From: a bacterium
GTDB lineage: Bacteria; Patescibacteriota; Minisyncoccia; UBA6257; UBA9933
Direction of reading: 5' to 3'
Length of the DNA: 10,429 nt
Assembly (NCBI GenBank): GCA_021799155.1
Contig: JAJZBA010000011.1
Location: 1 to 10,429 of the forward strand
The translations under genes were made by a program, and so were the position numbers. The stretch's first letter is position 1, and the number at the start of each line of letters is the position of its first letter. This document shows, in pieces, positions 5,272 through 10,429 of the stretch. The notes beneath the pieces are model-generated. The model saw only the letters and a program-made list of their open reading frames with translations. It searched no databases and was not told where the DNA came from.

Positions 5272-6183
5272 ATGATAATTGTTAATGGAAAAGAAATAGC
5301 CCAAAAGATTATAGATAATTTAAAACAAAAATCCGAGCCGAAAAAAATTTTTGCCGCGATTTTAGTTGGTGAAAATCCAATTTCTTTAAATTTCTTAAAA
5401 CAAAAAGAAAAAGTTGCTAAAGAATTAGGTATAGATTTTCGGATTTACAAGTTCCCTGAAACAATAAAAAATGACGATTTACGGAAAGAGGTCGGGAAAA
5501 TCGCTTTGTTAAAAAAAGTCGGCGGCGTAATTGTTCAATTACCCTTACCCGAGCATCTCAACAAACACTACATCATTAATGCTATCCCTCGCGAAAAAGA
5601 TGTTGATGTTCTGAGTGAACGATCGCTCGGAGCGTTTTATAACGAAAGAAATCCGATTTTACCGCCATCCGTAGAAACTGTCATTGAAATTCTAAAAAAA
5701 CAAACGATTTTGTTTGAAAACAATGTCTCGAAGACCGAGCAACTGAACGATCAAGACCACTTTTTTTTGAAAATAAAACCGCTAACGATAGCCGTCATCG
5801 GCGCCGGATTCTTAATCGGCAAACCGATTGCCGTCTGGTTAATGAATAAAGTGAAAAAAATAACTATTTTTGAAAAAGGTAGTAATTTATCGGAATTAAA
5901 AGAATATGATTTGATTATTTCCGGCGTCGGCAAGGCGAGAATTATCAAGCCGGAAATGCTAAAAAAAGATTCCGGAATCATTGATTTTGGATATAGCATT
6001 GGCAAGTCGCAAAGCGCAAATCGCAAATCGTTAATTTATGGAGATTTCGATATAGAGCGCTTAGCGATTAGCGATTTGCGCTTAGCTTTTTACACGCCAA
6101 CGCCCAATGGTACCGGCCCGATTTTGGTCGCAAAAATTTTTGAAAACTTTTATAAATTAAACGCCGAAATAATAAATAAATGA
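5272..6183 (+). CDS. folD: Divergent methylene-THF dehydrogenase/cyclohydrolase
   Basis: This bifunctional cytosolic enzyme interconverts 5,10-methylene-, methenyl- and 10-formyl-THF using NAD(P). Landmarks are VGENP (32-36), the catalytic-helix Lys45, QLPLP (89-93), KDVD (109-112), a Rossmann stretch VIGAGFLIGKP (175-185), GVGKARIIKP (218-227), and TPTPNGTGP (275-283) in place of the usual TPVPGGVGP. Oddities: the family's catalytic Tyr (Escherichia coli Tyr50) is Phe41; GRS of the cofactor loop is GAG; a loop at about 145-167 is some 14 residues longer than usual; and a second expansion (about 244-253) is encoded by one arm of an inverted repeat. At 303 residues it is slightly longer than typical. 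It probably functions with glyA, though one of its two activities may be altered. It ends in TGA. Confidence 0.9.
   Translation: MIIVNGKEIAQKIIDNLKQKSEPKKIFAAILVGENPISLNFLKQKEKVAKELGIDFRIYKFPETIKNDDLRKEVGKIALLKKVGGVIVQLPLPEHLNKHYIINAIPREKDVDVLSERSLGAFYNERNPILPPSVETVIEILKKQTILFENNVSKTEQLNDQDHFFLKIKPLTIAVIGAGFLIGKPIAVWLMNKVKKITIFEKGSNLSELKEYDLIISGVGKARIIKPEMLKKDSGIIDFGYSIGKSQSANRKSLIYGDFDIERLAISDLRLAFYTPTPNGTGPILVAKIFENFYKLNAEIINK
6012..6083. repeat. Inverted repeat embedded in folD
   Basis: AAGCGCAAATCGC (6012-6024) and GCGATTTGCGCTT (6071-6083) are perfect 13-bp reverse complements 46 nt apart. They encode QSANR on one side and SDLRL on the other and flank the codons of the conserved GD.D motif. 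Nearby partial copies (CAAATCG at 6024, GCGATTA at 6064) make it look like a small repeat element accommodated in the reading frame. Confidence 0.65.
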
Positions 6184-6184
6184 C

Positions 6185-6204
6185 TGTTATGCTATAGCAT
6201 AACA
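6185..6204. promoter_or_regulatory. 20-bp perfect palindrome after folD
   Basis: TGTTATGCTATAGCATAACA begins 1 nt after the folD stop codon. It has no loop and no T-run, so it is better read as a dimeric protein-binding site than as a terminator. The rest of the gap to 6298 is AT-rich without clear signals apart from a TATTAA at 6284-6289, a poor -10 candidate for the next gene. Confidence 0.45.
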
Positions 6205-6298
6205 CTACGATGAATTATAGCAATCAATATAATATATAATTAATAAATATTTAACATATATTTAACGTAATCGAATTACACAATATTAATTATTAATA

Positions 6299-6634
6299 AT
6301 GCAAAAATTAATCAATAGTTTTAAAGCGGCTTTTAGCGGACTCAAAAATACCTTAATAAAGGAAACGAGTTTTAAAATAATGCTTTTAATCGCCGTTTTG
6401 GTGGTTGTCGCAATGTTTTATTTTCAAACATCTCGCCTTGAAAAAGTCGCTTTATTATTAATAATTTTTTCAGTTTTAACCCTGGAATTAATCAATTCCG
6501 TTATTGAACGTATTTTAGATTTTCTTCATCCTTTGCCGAACGAAAAAATAAAAATCATTAAAGACTTGATGGCGGCGATTGTTTTGGTAGCCAGTTTCGG
6601 CGCGGCGATTATCGGATTAATTATTTTTTTATAA
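6299..6634 (+). CDS. dgkA: DgkA-family lipid kinase (diacylglycerol/undecaprenol kinase)
   Basis: This small integral membrane kinase has 111 residues. The signature ELINSVIE...D gives Glu63, Asn66, Glu70 and Asp74, equivalent to the active-site Glu69/Asn72/Glu76/Asp80 of Escherichia coli DgkA. KETSF (21-25) carries the N-terminal amphipathic-helix Glu, and K88-D89 matches the conserved Lys-Asp before the last helix. Three membrane segments lie at about 26-42, 48-66 and 91-111. In Gram-positive-type cells this family phosphorylates undecaprenol to recycle the lipid carrier for cell-wall synthesis; the substrate here is undetermined. It starts at ATG without a Shine-Dalgarno sequence and is convergent with the HAD gene across a hairpin terminator. 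Confidence 0.9.
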   Translation: MQKLINSFKAAFSGLKNTLIKETSFKIMLLIAVLVVVAMFYFQTSRLEKVALLLIIFSVLTLELINSVIERILDFLHPLPNEKIKIIKDLMAAIVLVASFGAAIIGLIIFL

Positions 6635-6670
6635 AATAAAACCCCGTTAGAAATTCCTTCTCTAACGGGG
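6631..6670 (-). terminator. Intrinsic terminator of the HAD gene
   Basis: TCTAACGGGG and CCCCGTTAGA (6642-6651 and 6661-6670) form a perfect 10-bp stem with a 9-nt loop. On the minus strand it is followed by TTTTATTTTAT, a good T-tract. On the plus strand the tract precedes the stem, so it serves the minus-strand gene mainly, and dgkA only as a roadblock or weak bidirectional terminator. Confidence 0.85.
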
Positions 6671-6676
6671 CAAGCA

Positions 6677-7270
6677 TCAATTAAAAATATTGATATAAAA
6701 TAAATCAACGGGAGCATAGGTTCGAAAGCCTCTCTGTCTTGCGATGTTCCTCATTAACGGCAGGTCGTCAACAAAGCTTACCTGCTTTATTTGCTCCTTG
6801 CCAAGACTTTTAGCATAAATGAATACTGCGTCAACCATCGACTCGTGCGGCTTTATCTCTTGATGCTGCCAAATAATTTGGTAGCTTTTAATCCCGAGGC
6901 GTTCCGGTTTTCTCAAAAAAAACCGGTTTAGAAAATTTTTTCTAACATAAACAATCTCGAAAGCGTTTAAAGGGAAACCTCTTTTAACCGCGTTAAATAA
7001 TCCTAAAAGACTTCTATCGGTTAAAAGAATAAATTCAAGATTGTTTTGACGGCGATGGTCGTGCAAAACTTTTTTTGTTATTAATTTTTGCGCCGCCTCA
7101 TTCATCTTTAGTTTTGGAGCGCTAATCAAGCACAGTAAAAATTCAGCTAATTCGTAAACGAAAAACAGCGCCCTAAGTATTCTTCCTCTGAAAAGATTTC
7201 GGAGAAATCTGGTGTCAAATCTGTTAATTACCAGTACATTATCAAAGTCAAAAACCACTATCTTTTTCAC
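6677..7270 (-). CDS. HAD-superfamily phosphatase-like protein
   Basis: This 197-residue soluble protein has the four haloacid dehalogenase motifs. Motif I is VVFDFDNVL with nucleophile Asp8 and general acid Asp10, motif II is LLTDRS (Thr84), motif III is probably Lys140 (EIKPHE), and motif IV is VSFVDDLPLM (Asp168, Asp169). A hydrophobic helical segment at about 31-50 and the following region probably form the cap. The substrate is unknown; small-molecule phosphatases and nucleotidases share this pattern. The start is GTG because an in-frame TGA sits immediately upstream, and AAAGGGG lies 8 nt before it, one of the few Shine-Dalgarno-like sites in the window. It follows recA but is separated from it by a terminator-like hairpin. 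Confidence 0.8.
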   Translation of the reverse strand: MKKIVVFDFDNVLVINRFDTRFLRNLFRGRILRALFFVYELAEFLLCLISAPKLKMNEAAQKLITKKVLHDHRRQNNLEFILLTDRSLLGLFNAVKRGFPLNAFEIVYVRKNFLNRFFLRKPERLGIKSYQIIWQHQEIKPHESMVDAVFIYAKSLGKEQIKQVSFVDDLPLMRNIARQRGFRTYAPVDLFYINIFN

Positions 7271-7278
7271 TCAAACCA

Positions 7279-7285
7279 CCCCTTT
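7279..7285 (-). promoter_or_regulatory. Shine-Dalgarno-like site for the HAD gene
   Basis: The minus strand reads AAAGGGG 8 nt before the GTG start. It supports the GTG call, since an in-frame stop rules out any start further upstream. Most other genes in the window lack such a site. Confidence 0.55.
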
Positions 7286-7287
7286 CT

Positions 7288-7314
7288 AAAAAAATTAAGT
7301 TTTCAAAGAAAACT
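7288..7314 (-). terminator. Probable recA terminator
   Basis: On the minus strand AGTTTTC pairs with GAAAACT around TTT and is followed by TAATTTTTTT. The stem is only 7 bp and AT-rich, so termination may be partial and allow read-through into the HAD gene. It begins about 17 nt after the recA stop. Confidence 0.6.
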
Positions 7315-7331
7315 GAAAAAAGAATAACAAA

Positions 7332-8348
7332 TTATTTTATTAGTGTCAAGGTTTTGTTTTTTATCGTTTCTAAAAGTTTTTTATCCTCTTTGAGTTTTTC
7401 CCGCGCTGCTTCCAAGCCGACGCCCAGTTTTTGATTTTCAAAAGAATAGGTATTGCCGGTTTTTTTGACAACGCCGTATTTAATCGCGTTGTTTAAAATA
7501 TCGCCCTCGTAAGAAATTCCTTCGCCGTAAATAATGTCAAATTCGGCGATTTTAAAGGGCGGGGCGACTTTATTTTTGACAACTTTCGCTTTAGTACGAT
7601 TGCCGACTACTTCTTCGCCTTTTTTAATCTGAGCGATACGGCGAAGATCGATTCTGACCGAAGCGTAAAATTTCAAGGCCCGGCCGCCAGGCGTGGTGGT
7701 TGGTTCGCCGTAACCCATCATTCCGATTTTTTCCCGGATTTGATTGATAAAAATAATAGAAACATTGTTTTTATCAGAAATGGCCGTTAATTTTCTTAAA
7801 GCCTGACTCATCATTCTAGCCTGAAGACCGATGAATTGCGCTCCCATCTCTCCTTCAATTTCCGCTTGCGGCGTCAAAGCCGCCACCGAATCAACTACTA
7901 TTAAATCAATCATTCCGGAACGCACCAAGCTTTCTAAAATATTTAAAGCCTCCTCGCCGCTATCCGGCTGGGAAATTAAAAGATCATTGATTTTAACGCC
8001 TAATTTTTTGGCGTACTCGGGGTCTAAAGCGTGTTCGGCGTCGATATAGGCGGCTTTGCCCCCTTTTTTCTGAATTTCTGAAATGGCATGGAGCGCCAGC
8101 GTACTTTTGCCGCTCATTTCCGGTCCAAAAACTTCAACAATCCTTCCTTTCGGAAAACCGCCGACTCCCAAAGCCAAATCCAAAGAAAAAGAGCCTGTGG
8201 GAATCGCTTCAACATCAACTTTTTTTACTTCTCCCAATTTCATTATCGCACCCTCTCCGAATTTATCCTGAAGAGAATCAAGCAATTTATCTAAATCGCT
8301 TCCTTTTCCAATTCCAATGTTTTTGTTTATTGCTTTTTCTTTCGCCAT
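7332..8348 (-). CDS. recA: Recombinase RecA
   Basis: This is the DNA strand-exchange ATPase of homologous recombination and, where LexA exists, the SOS co-protease. I chose ATG at 8348 (MAKEK..., 338 residues) over an in-frame TTG nine codons earlier, because RecA proteins normally begin this way. Walker A is GPEMSGKST (75-83), with Met where GPESSGKT is usual. YIDAEHALD (101-109) carries the catalytic Glu. Walker B is LIVVDSVAAL (149-158). DNA-binding loop L2 lies near 201-220 (INQIREKIGMMGYGEPTTTP), followed by GGRALKFYASVRID. The acidic C-terminal tail of Escherichia coli RecA is missing; the protein ends basic (KNKTLTLIK). No LexA-type box is evident upstream. It lies behind rpsR across a strong AT-rich inverted repeat. 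Confidence 0.97.
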   Translation of the reverse strand: MAKEKAINKNIGIGKGSDLDKLLDSLQDKFGEGAIMKLGEVKKVDVEAIPTGSFSLDLALGVGGFPKGRIVEVFGPEMSGKSTLALHAISEIQKKGGKAAYIDAEHALDPEYAKKLGVKINDLLISQPDSGEEALNILESLVRSGMIDLIVVDSVAALTPQAEIEGEMGAQFIGLQARMMSQALRKLTAISDKNNVSIIFINQIREKIGMMGYGEPTTTPGGRALKFYASVRIDLRRIAQIKKGEEVVGNRTKAKVVKNKVAPPFKIAEFDIIYGEGISYEGDILNNAIKYGVVKKTGNTYSFENQKLGVGLEAAREKLKEDKKLLETIKNKTLTLIK

Positions 8349-8381
8349 AAACACATTTCCATATACGAACAACAAATAAAC

Positions 8382-8423
8382 ACTAATATTACGAATGAAA
8401 ATAAATTTATTCGTAATATTAGT
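8382..8423. repeat. 15-bp inverted repeat between rpsR and recA
   Basis: ACTAATATTACGAAT (8382-8396) and ATTCGTAATATTAGT (8409-8423) are perfect reverse complements around a 12-nt loop. On the minus strand GTTTATTTGTTG follows, so it may act as a weak terminator of the ribosomal operon. Farther out, ATATACGAA (8361-8369) mirrors TTCGTATAT (8447-8455), so the whole rpsR-recA gap has two-fold symmetry. A regulatory site for recA is an alternative. Confidence 0.6.
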
Positions 8424-8453
8424 TCAAATTCGTTGTTTGTATATTTTCGTATA

Positions 8454-8651
8454 TTATCGTCTAACGAACGGCAACAATCCCATTATCCTGGCGCGCTTAA
8501 TTGCTTGAGCAAGCATCCTTTGATGTTTGGCGCAAGTGCCGGTGTAGCGAGGATCGATGATTTTCGCCTGAGACGAAATAAAACGCCGAAGCAAATCAAC
8601 TTCTTTATAATCAATCGTTTTTGAATTTTGAGAACAGAAAAAACACTGCAT
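8454..8651 (-). CDS. rpsR: 30S ribosomal protein bS18
   Basis: This 65-residue small-subunit protein binds the platform next to bS6. It shows the family core IDYKEVDLLRRFIS (13-26), the segment DPRYTGTCAKHQR (33-45) and AIKRAR (50-55). Cys3, Cys6, Cys40 and His43 form a CxxC...CxxH set suited to zinc, as in the C+ form of bS18 (family knowledge; metal binding not shown). It is shorter than the roughly 75 residues of Escherichia coli S18. It follows ssb after a 108-nt AT-rich gap (8652-8759) in which I see no gene or clear signal, and belongs to the conserved rpsF-ssb-rpsR order. Confidence 0.96.
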   Translation of the reverse strand: MQCFFCSQNSKTIDYKEVDLLRRFISSQAKIIDPRYTGTCAKHQRMLAQAIKRARIMGLLPFVRR

Positions 8652-8759
8652 GATAGTAAATTAAAAATATTAAATAAACGAATTACAAAATCATTTTAAC
8701 ATTTAAATAATTTTAAATTTTAAATTGTAATTTTGATTTTTGAATTTTGCCTTTTACAT

Positions 8760-9212
8760 TTAAAAAGGTAGGTCTTCCGCTTTGATTTCTTCTTCGTTAA
8801 TGTCGATTTCCGGCAGTTCTTCTCGAGCTGTTTCCGTCGGTTTTTTACCCGCCGCAGGCGAACCAAATTCTCTTTCTTGTTGAGCCGGTCGCGGACCTAA
8901 TTGGATTCTTTCGGCGATAATTTCCGTAGTTTTTTGATTCTGGCCTTGCTGATTTTGCCAAGTTCTGGTTCTGATTCTGCCTTCAACCAAAATCAAACTG
9001 CCCTTAGACAAAAACTGGCCGACAATTTCCGCTTGTCTCCCCCAAACAACGATATTATGGTACTCAACTTCTTGCTGTTTATTGCCTGTTTTATCGCTCC
9101 AAACGCGATTAGTCGCTACTCCAAAATTAGCCACTTGTTGACCAGTCGGCGTTGTTCGTAATTGCGGGTCAGCCGTCAACCGACCAAGAATAAATACTTT
9201 ATTAAGATTCAT
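8760..9212 (-). CDS. ssb: Single-stranded DNA-binding protein
   Basis: This 150-residue SSB coats single-stranded DNA during replication, repair and recombination. The OB fold spans about 1-105: MNLNKVFILGRLTADPQLR at the N-terminus, VANFGVATNR, EYHNIVVWGRQAE, GSLILVEGRIRTRTW and the closing strand TTEIIAERIQL. A disordered Gln/Glu/Pro linker leads to the acidic tip EDLPF, the conserved docking peptide for DNA-repair and replication partners. It starts at ATG 20 nt after the rpsF stop and lies between the genes for bS6 and bS18, the standard bacterial arrangement. recA lies two genes downstream. Confidence 0.97.
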   Translation of the reverse strand: MNLNKVFILGRLTADPQLRTTPTGQQVANFGVATNRVWSDKTGNKQQEVEYHNIVVWGRQAEIVGQFLSKGSLILVEGRIRTRTWQNQQGQNQKTTEIIAERIQLGPRPAQQEREFGSPAAGKKPTETAREELPEIDINEEEIKAEDLPF

Positions 9213-9232
9213 AGTGGATTTGATTTTTGATT

Positions 9233-9694
9233 TTATTTAAGTATTTCCTCTAATTTTTTCTCCAAATCTTCATTACTTAATGTTTCGGTTTTTTTGGACA
9301 TTTCTTTCCTTTCTGTCCTTTCTTCTGTGGAAGCAGAAATTGTCTGGCTCGTCGGCGCTATCGGCCGGCGACGAAACTCCTCCGAAGCATCTTTAATTTC
9401 ACTCTTTTTTACCGGCACCGGTTGGGAAACAATAATAAATCTTAAAACTTTCGACGAAGTTTTAAGTTCATTTCTCAATTCTTTTATGTTTTCAGGGGCG
9501 CAAGAAAAATGCAAATAACCGAAATAGGCGAAATCTTCTTTCTTAATCGGGTAAGCCAGTTTAATTCTTGAAATGCCTCCGTCGTCGATTACCGATGATT
9601 TGTGGTTTTTCAACGTTTTTACTACCTCTTCTTTATCTCCTTCGTTCCTAACCAAAAAACCAACTTCATATTTTTTAAATTCTTTGTCGTCCAT
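9233..9694 (-). CDS. rpsF: 30S ribosomal protein bS6
   Basis: bS6 pairs with bS18 on the small-subunit platform. The core (about 6-95) shows the bS6 order: KYEVGFLVR, a helix with VVKTLKN, IDDGGISRIKLAYPIKKEDFAYFGYLHFSC, ELRNELKTSSKVLRFIIV. Residues about 96-153 form a charged, probably disordered extension ending in a Glu/Lys helix, making the protein (153 residues) longer than many homologues. It heads the rpsF-ssb-rpsR operon. The ATG has a TATACT box exactly 7 nt upstream and no Shine-Dalgarno sequence, so the mRNA is probably leaderless. The -10 box lies within one arm of a 137-bp inverted-repeat element that abuts the start codon. Confidence 0.95.
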   Translation of the reverse strand: MDDKEFKKYEVGFLVRNEGDKEEVVKTLKNHKSSVIDDGGISRIKLAYPIKKEDFAYFGYLHFSCAPENIKELRNELKTSSKVLRFIIVSQPVPVKKSEIKDASEEFRRRPIAPTSQTISASTEERTERKEMSKKTETLSNEDLEKKLEEILK

Positions 9695-9695
9695 A

Positions 9696-9832
9696 CCCAG
9701 TAGTATAACTCAATAGCAATTTGTCTATTCAACTTGTTGCTTTGAATTATTGGTTAAATATTAATTTTAATAATAATTTTGCCCAAATAGTAAATCTCGA
9801 CAAGTTGAATAAATCGAGTTATTACTACTGGG
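9696..9832. mobile_element. MITE-like inverted-repeat element abutting rpsF
   Basis: The left end CCCAGTAGTATAACTC (9696-9711) is the reverse complement of the right end GAGTTATTACTACTGGG (9816-9832) except for a single 1-nt gap. A second matching pair lies further in: TATTCAACTTG (9726-9736) against CAAGTTGAATA (9801-9811). CATA flanks both ends (9692-9695 and 9833-9836), as a 4-bp target duplication would. The 137-bp element has an AT-rich core with no gene. A pair of divergent duplicated promoters is the alternative reading. Confidence 0.5.
9702..9707 (-). promoter_or_regulatory. -10 box of the rpsF operon
   Basis: The minus strand reads TATACT (5/6 match), 7 nt before the rpsF ATG. TTGAAT, 19 nt further upstream, is a possible -35. 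Both lie inside the left part of the inverted-repeat element. The predicted transcript starts at or next to the ATG. Confidence 0.5.
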
Positions 9833-9894
9833 CATAATATTTAGTTTATTCCTTAATTAAGCTGTTCGTCAACCCCGCAGTGAATTCTGGCTAT

Positions 9895-9937
9895 GCCGAG
9901 TAGCAGTAGTCCCGCTGAAAGCGGGACGCTACTCGGC
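9895..9937. repeat. Compound GC-rich hairpin
   Basis: The outer arms GCCGAGTAGC (9895-9904) and GCTACTCGGC (9928-9937) pair perfectly, as do the inner arms GTCCCGCT (9909-9916) and AGCGGGAC (9920-9927) around GAA; only AGTA (9905-9908) is unpaired. It lies downstream of rpoC. There is no T-run, so it is a roadblock, processing site or repeat element rather than a classical terminator. Confidence 0.65.
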
Positions 9938-9941
9938 TCGC

Positions 9942-9967
9942 CCCGCCCCTTTCTCGAAAAGGGCGGG
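9942..9967 (-). terminator. GC-rich hairpin after rpoC
   Basis: CCCGCCC and GGGCGGG (9942-9948 and 9961-9967) enclose a 4-bp AT-rich inner helix and a tetraloop, CGAG on the minus strand. The inner helix is complete only in minus-strand RNA, where one pair is G-U, which suggests the rpoC transcript is the functional strand. A T-run precedes rather than follows the stem, so intrinsic termination is uncertain. Confidence 0.45.
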
Positions 9968-9986
9968 ACAAAAAAGCCAAAATCTA

Positions 9987-10429
9987 CTATGGGGCAATTT
10001 GCTGCTGTTTTTTAAAACCGGTTCCGGCCGGAATCAAACGACCGATAATAACATTTTCTTTCAAACCCCGAAGGCCATCTATTCTTCCTTCGGCGGCCGC
10101 CATCACCAAGACTCGAGCGGTCTCCTGGAAAGAAGCGGCAGAGAGGAAGCTTTCCGTTGAAAGCGCGGCTCTGGTAATGCCCGTCAGTAATTGCTTGGCT
10201 TTTGCCGGTTCCTTGCCCTTCTTTTTCATTTCCCGATTTACTTCCAAAAATTTCGATTTCTCAACGATTTCACCAGTAACAAAATCGGTACTGCCCGACT
10301 CTTTAATCATCACCCTTGAAAACATTTGTCTGATAATCGTCTCGATATGTTTGTCGCTGATGTACGTTCCTTCTGAAACATAAATTTTTTGAATTTCATT
10401 GGTAATATAGCGCTGAACCGCAGATCGGA
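9987..10429 (-). CDS. rpoC: RNA polymerase beta' subunit, C-terminal part (partial)
   Basis: The open frame continues through the right edge of the window, so the N-terminal bulk lies outside; 146 C-terminal residues are visible. The segment begins RSAVQRYITNEIQKIYVSEG and continues TYISDKHIETIIRQMFSRV, the conserved region near the C-terminus of bacterial beta' that includes the NDKH-type motif (here SDKH). It then has FVTGEIVEK, LLGIT-like LLTGITRAALSTESFLSAASFQET, and GLRGLKENVIIGRLIPAGTG, also diagnostic of beta'. The protein ends soon afterwards (FKKQQQIAP) without an omega-like extension. Two GC-rich hairpins follow the stop codon. It has the same orientation as rpsF but is separated from it by about 290 nt of structured, gene-free DNA. 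Confidence 0.96.
   Translation of the reverse strand, partial: RSAVQRYITNEIQKIYVSEGTYISDKHIETIIRQMFSRVMIKESGSTDFVTGEIVEKSKFLEVNREMKKKGKEPAKAKQLLTGITRAALSTESFLSAASFQETARVLVMAAAEGRIDGLRGLKENVIIGRLIPAGTGFKKQQQIAP

Noticed and set aside
3982..6183. Recoded TGA (genetic code 25)
   Set aside because: glyA and folD end at TGA exactly where the family's C-termini are expected, and no gene here needs TGA read-through.
8346..8375. Upstream TTG start for RecA
   Set aside because: It adds nine residues atypical of RecA; the ATG at 8348 begins MAKEK, as RecA proteins do.

Overview
The window looks like a core-genome segment of a Candidate Phyla Radiation (Patescibacteria, Parcubacteria-like) bacterium. 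The evidence is visibly AT-rich DNA, short intergenic gaps, almost no Shine-Dalgarno sequences, a TrpR-like small regulator, a lone Xer recombinase, and a secreted multi-module cysteine protein of a kind I associate with these genomes. glyA and folD both end in TGA, which argues for the standard bacterial code and against the TGA-Gly code of Gracilibacteria/Absconditabacteria. The lineage is inference from gene content; no 16S is present.

Left region (1-1778): the 3' end of tRNA-Leu(UAG) is followed by an operator-rich noncoding stretch. A TrpR-superfamily regulator and a complete Xer tyrosine recombinase follow, both on the minus strand. Palindromes centred on GTTAAC lie on both sides of the regulator and resemble the symmetry of a Trp-repressor operator, so autoregulation is likely. 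The Xer gene and the next plus-strand gene are divergent.

Centre (1779-6634), plus strand: first comes a two-gene export cassette. It has a small membrane-anchored protein with three NPF motifs and a 618-residue secreted/anchored protein with six CX5CX3CX8C modules, a seventh half-module and a long Pro/Gly/Met tail. A clear terminator ends it. glyA and folD follow (serine to glycine, and interconversion of the methylene- and methenyl-/formyl-tetrahydrofolate it yields), then a DgkA-type lipid kinase. Both glyA and folD carry in-frame loop expansions made of the same AAATCGC-type repeat; in folD it is an inverted pair.

Right region (6635-10429), minus strand: a HAD-like phosphatase, recA, the rpsF-ssb-rpsR operon (bS6, SSB, bS18), and the C-terminal end of rpoC entering from the right edge. 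A 137-bp inverted-repeat element with CATA on both sides abuts the rpsF start codon and supplies its -10 box. Several promoters (xer, glyA, rpsF) place the -10 hexamer exactly 7 nt before ATG, implying leaderless transcripts.

The best candidates for undescribed biology are the NPF/cysteine-module secreted pair, the GTTAAC operator system around the TrpR-like gene, the MITE-like promoter element at rpsF, and the repeat-derived protein loops in the folate genes.
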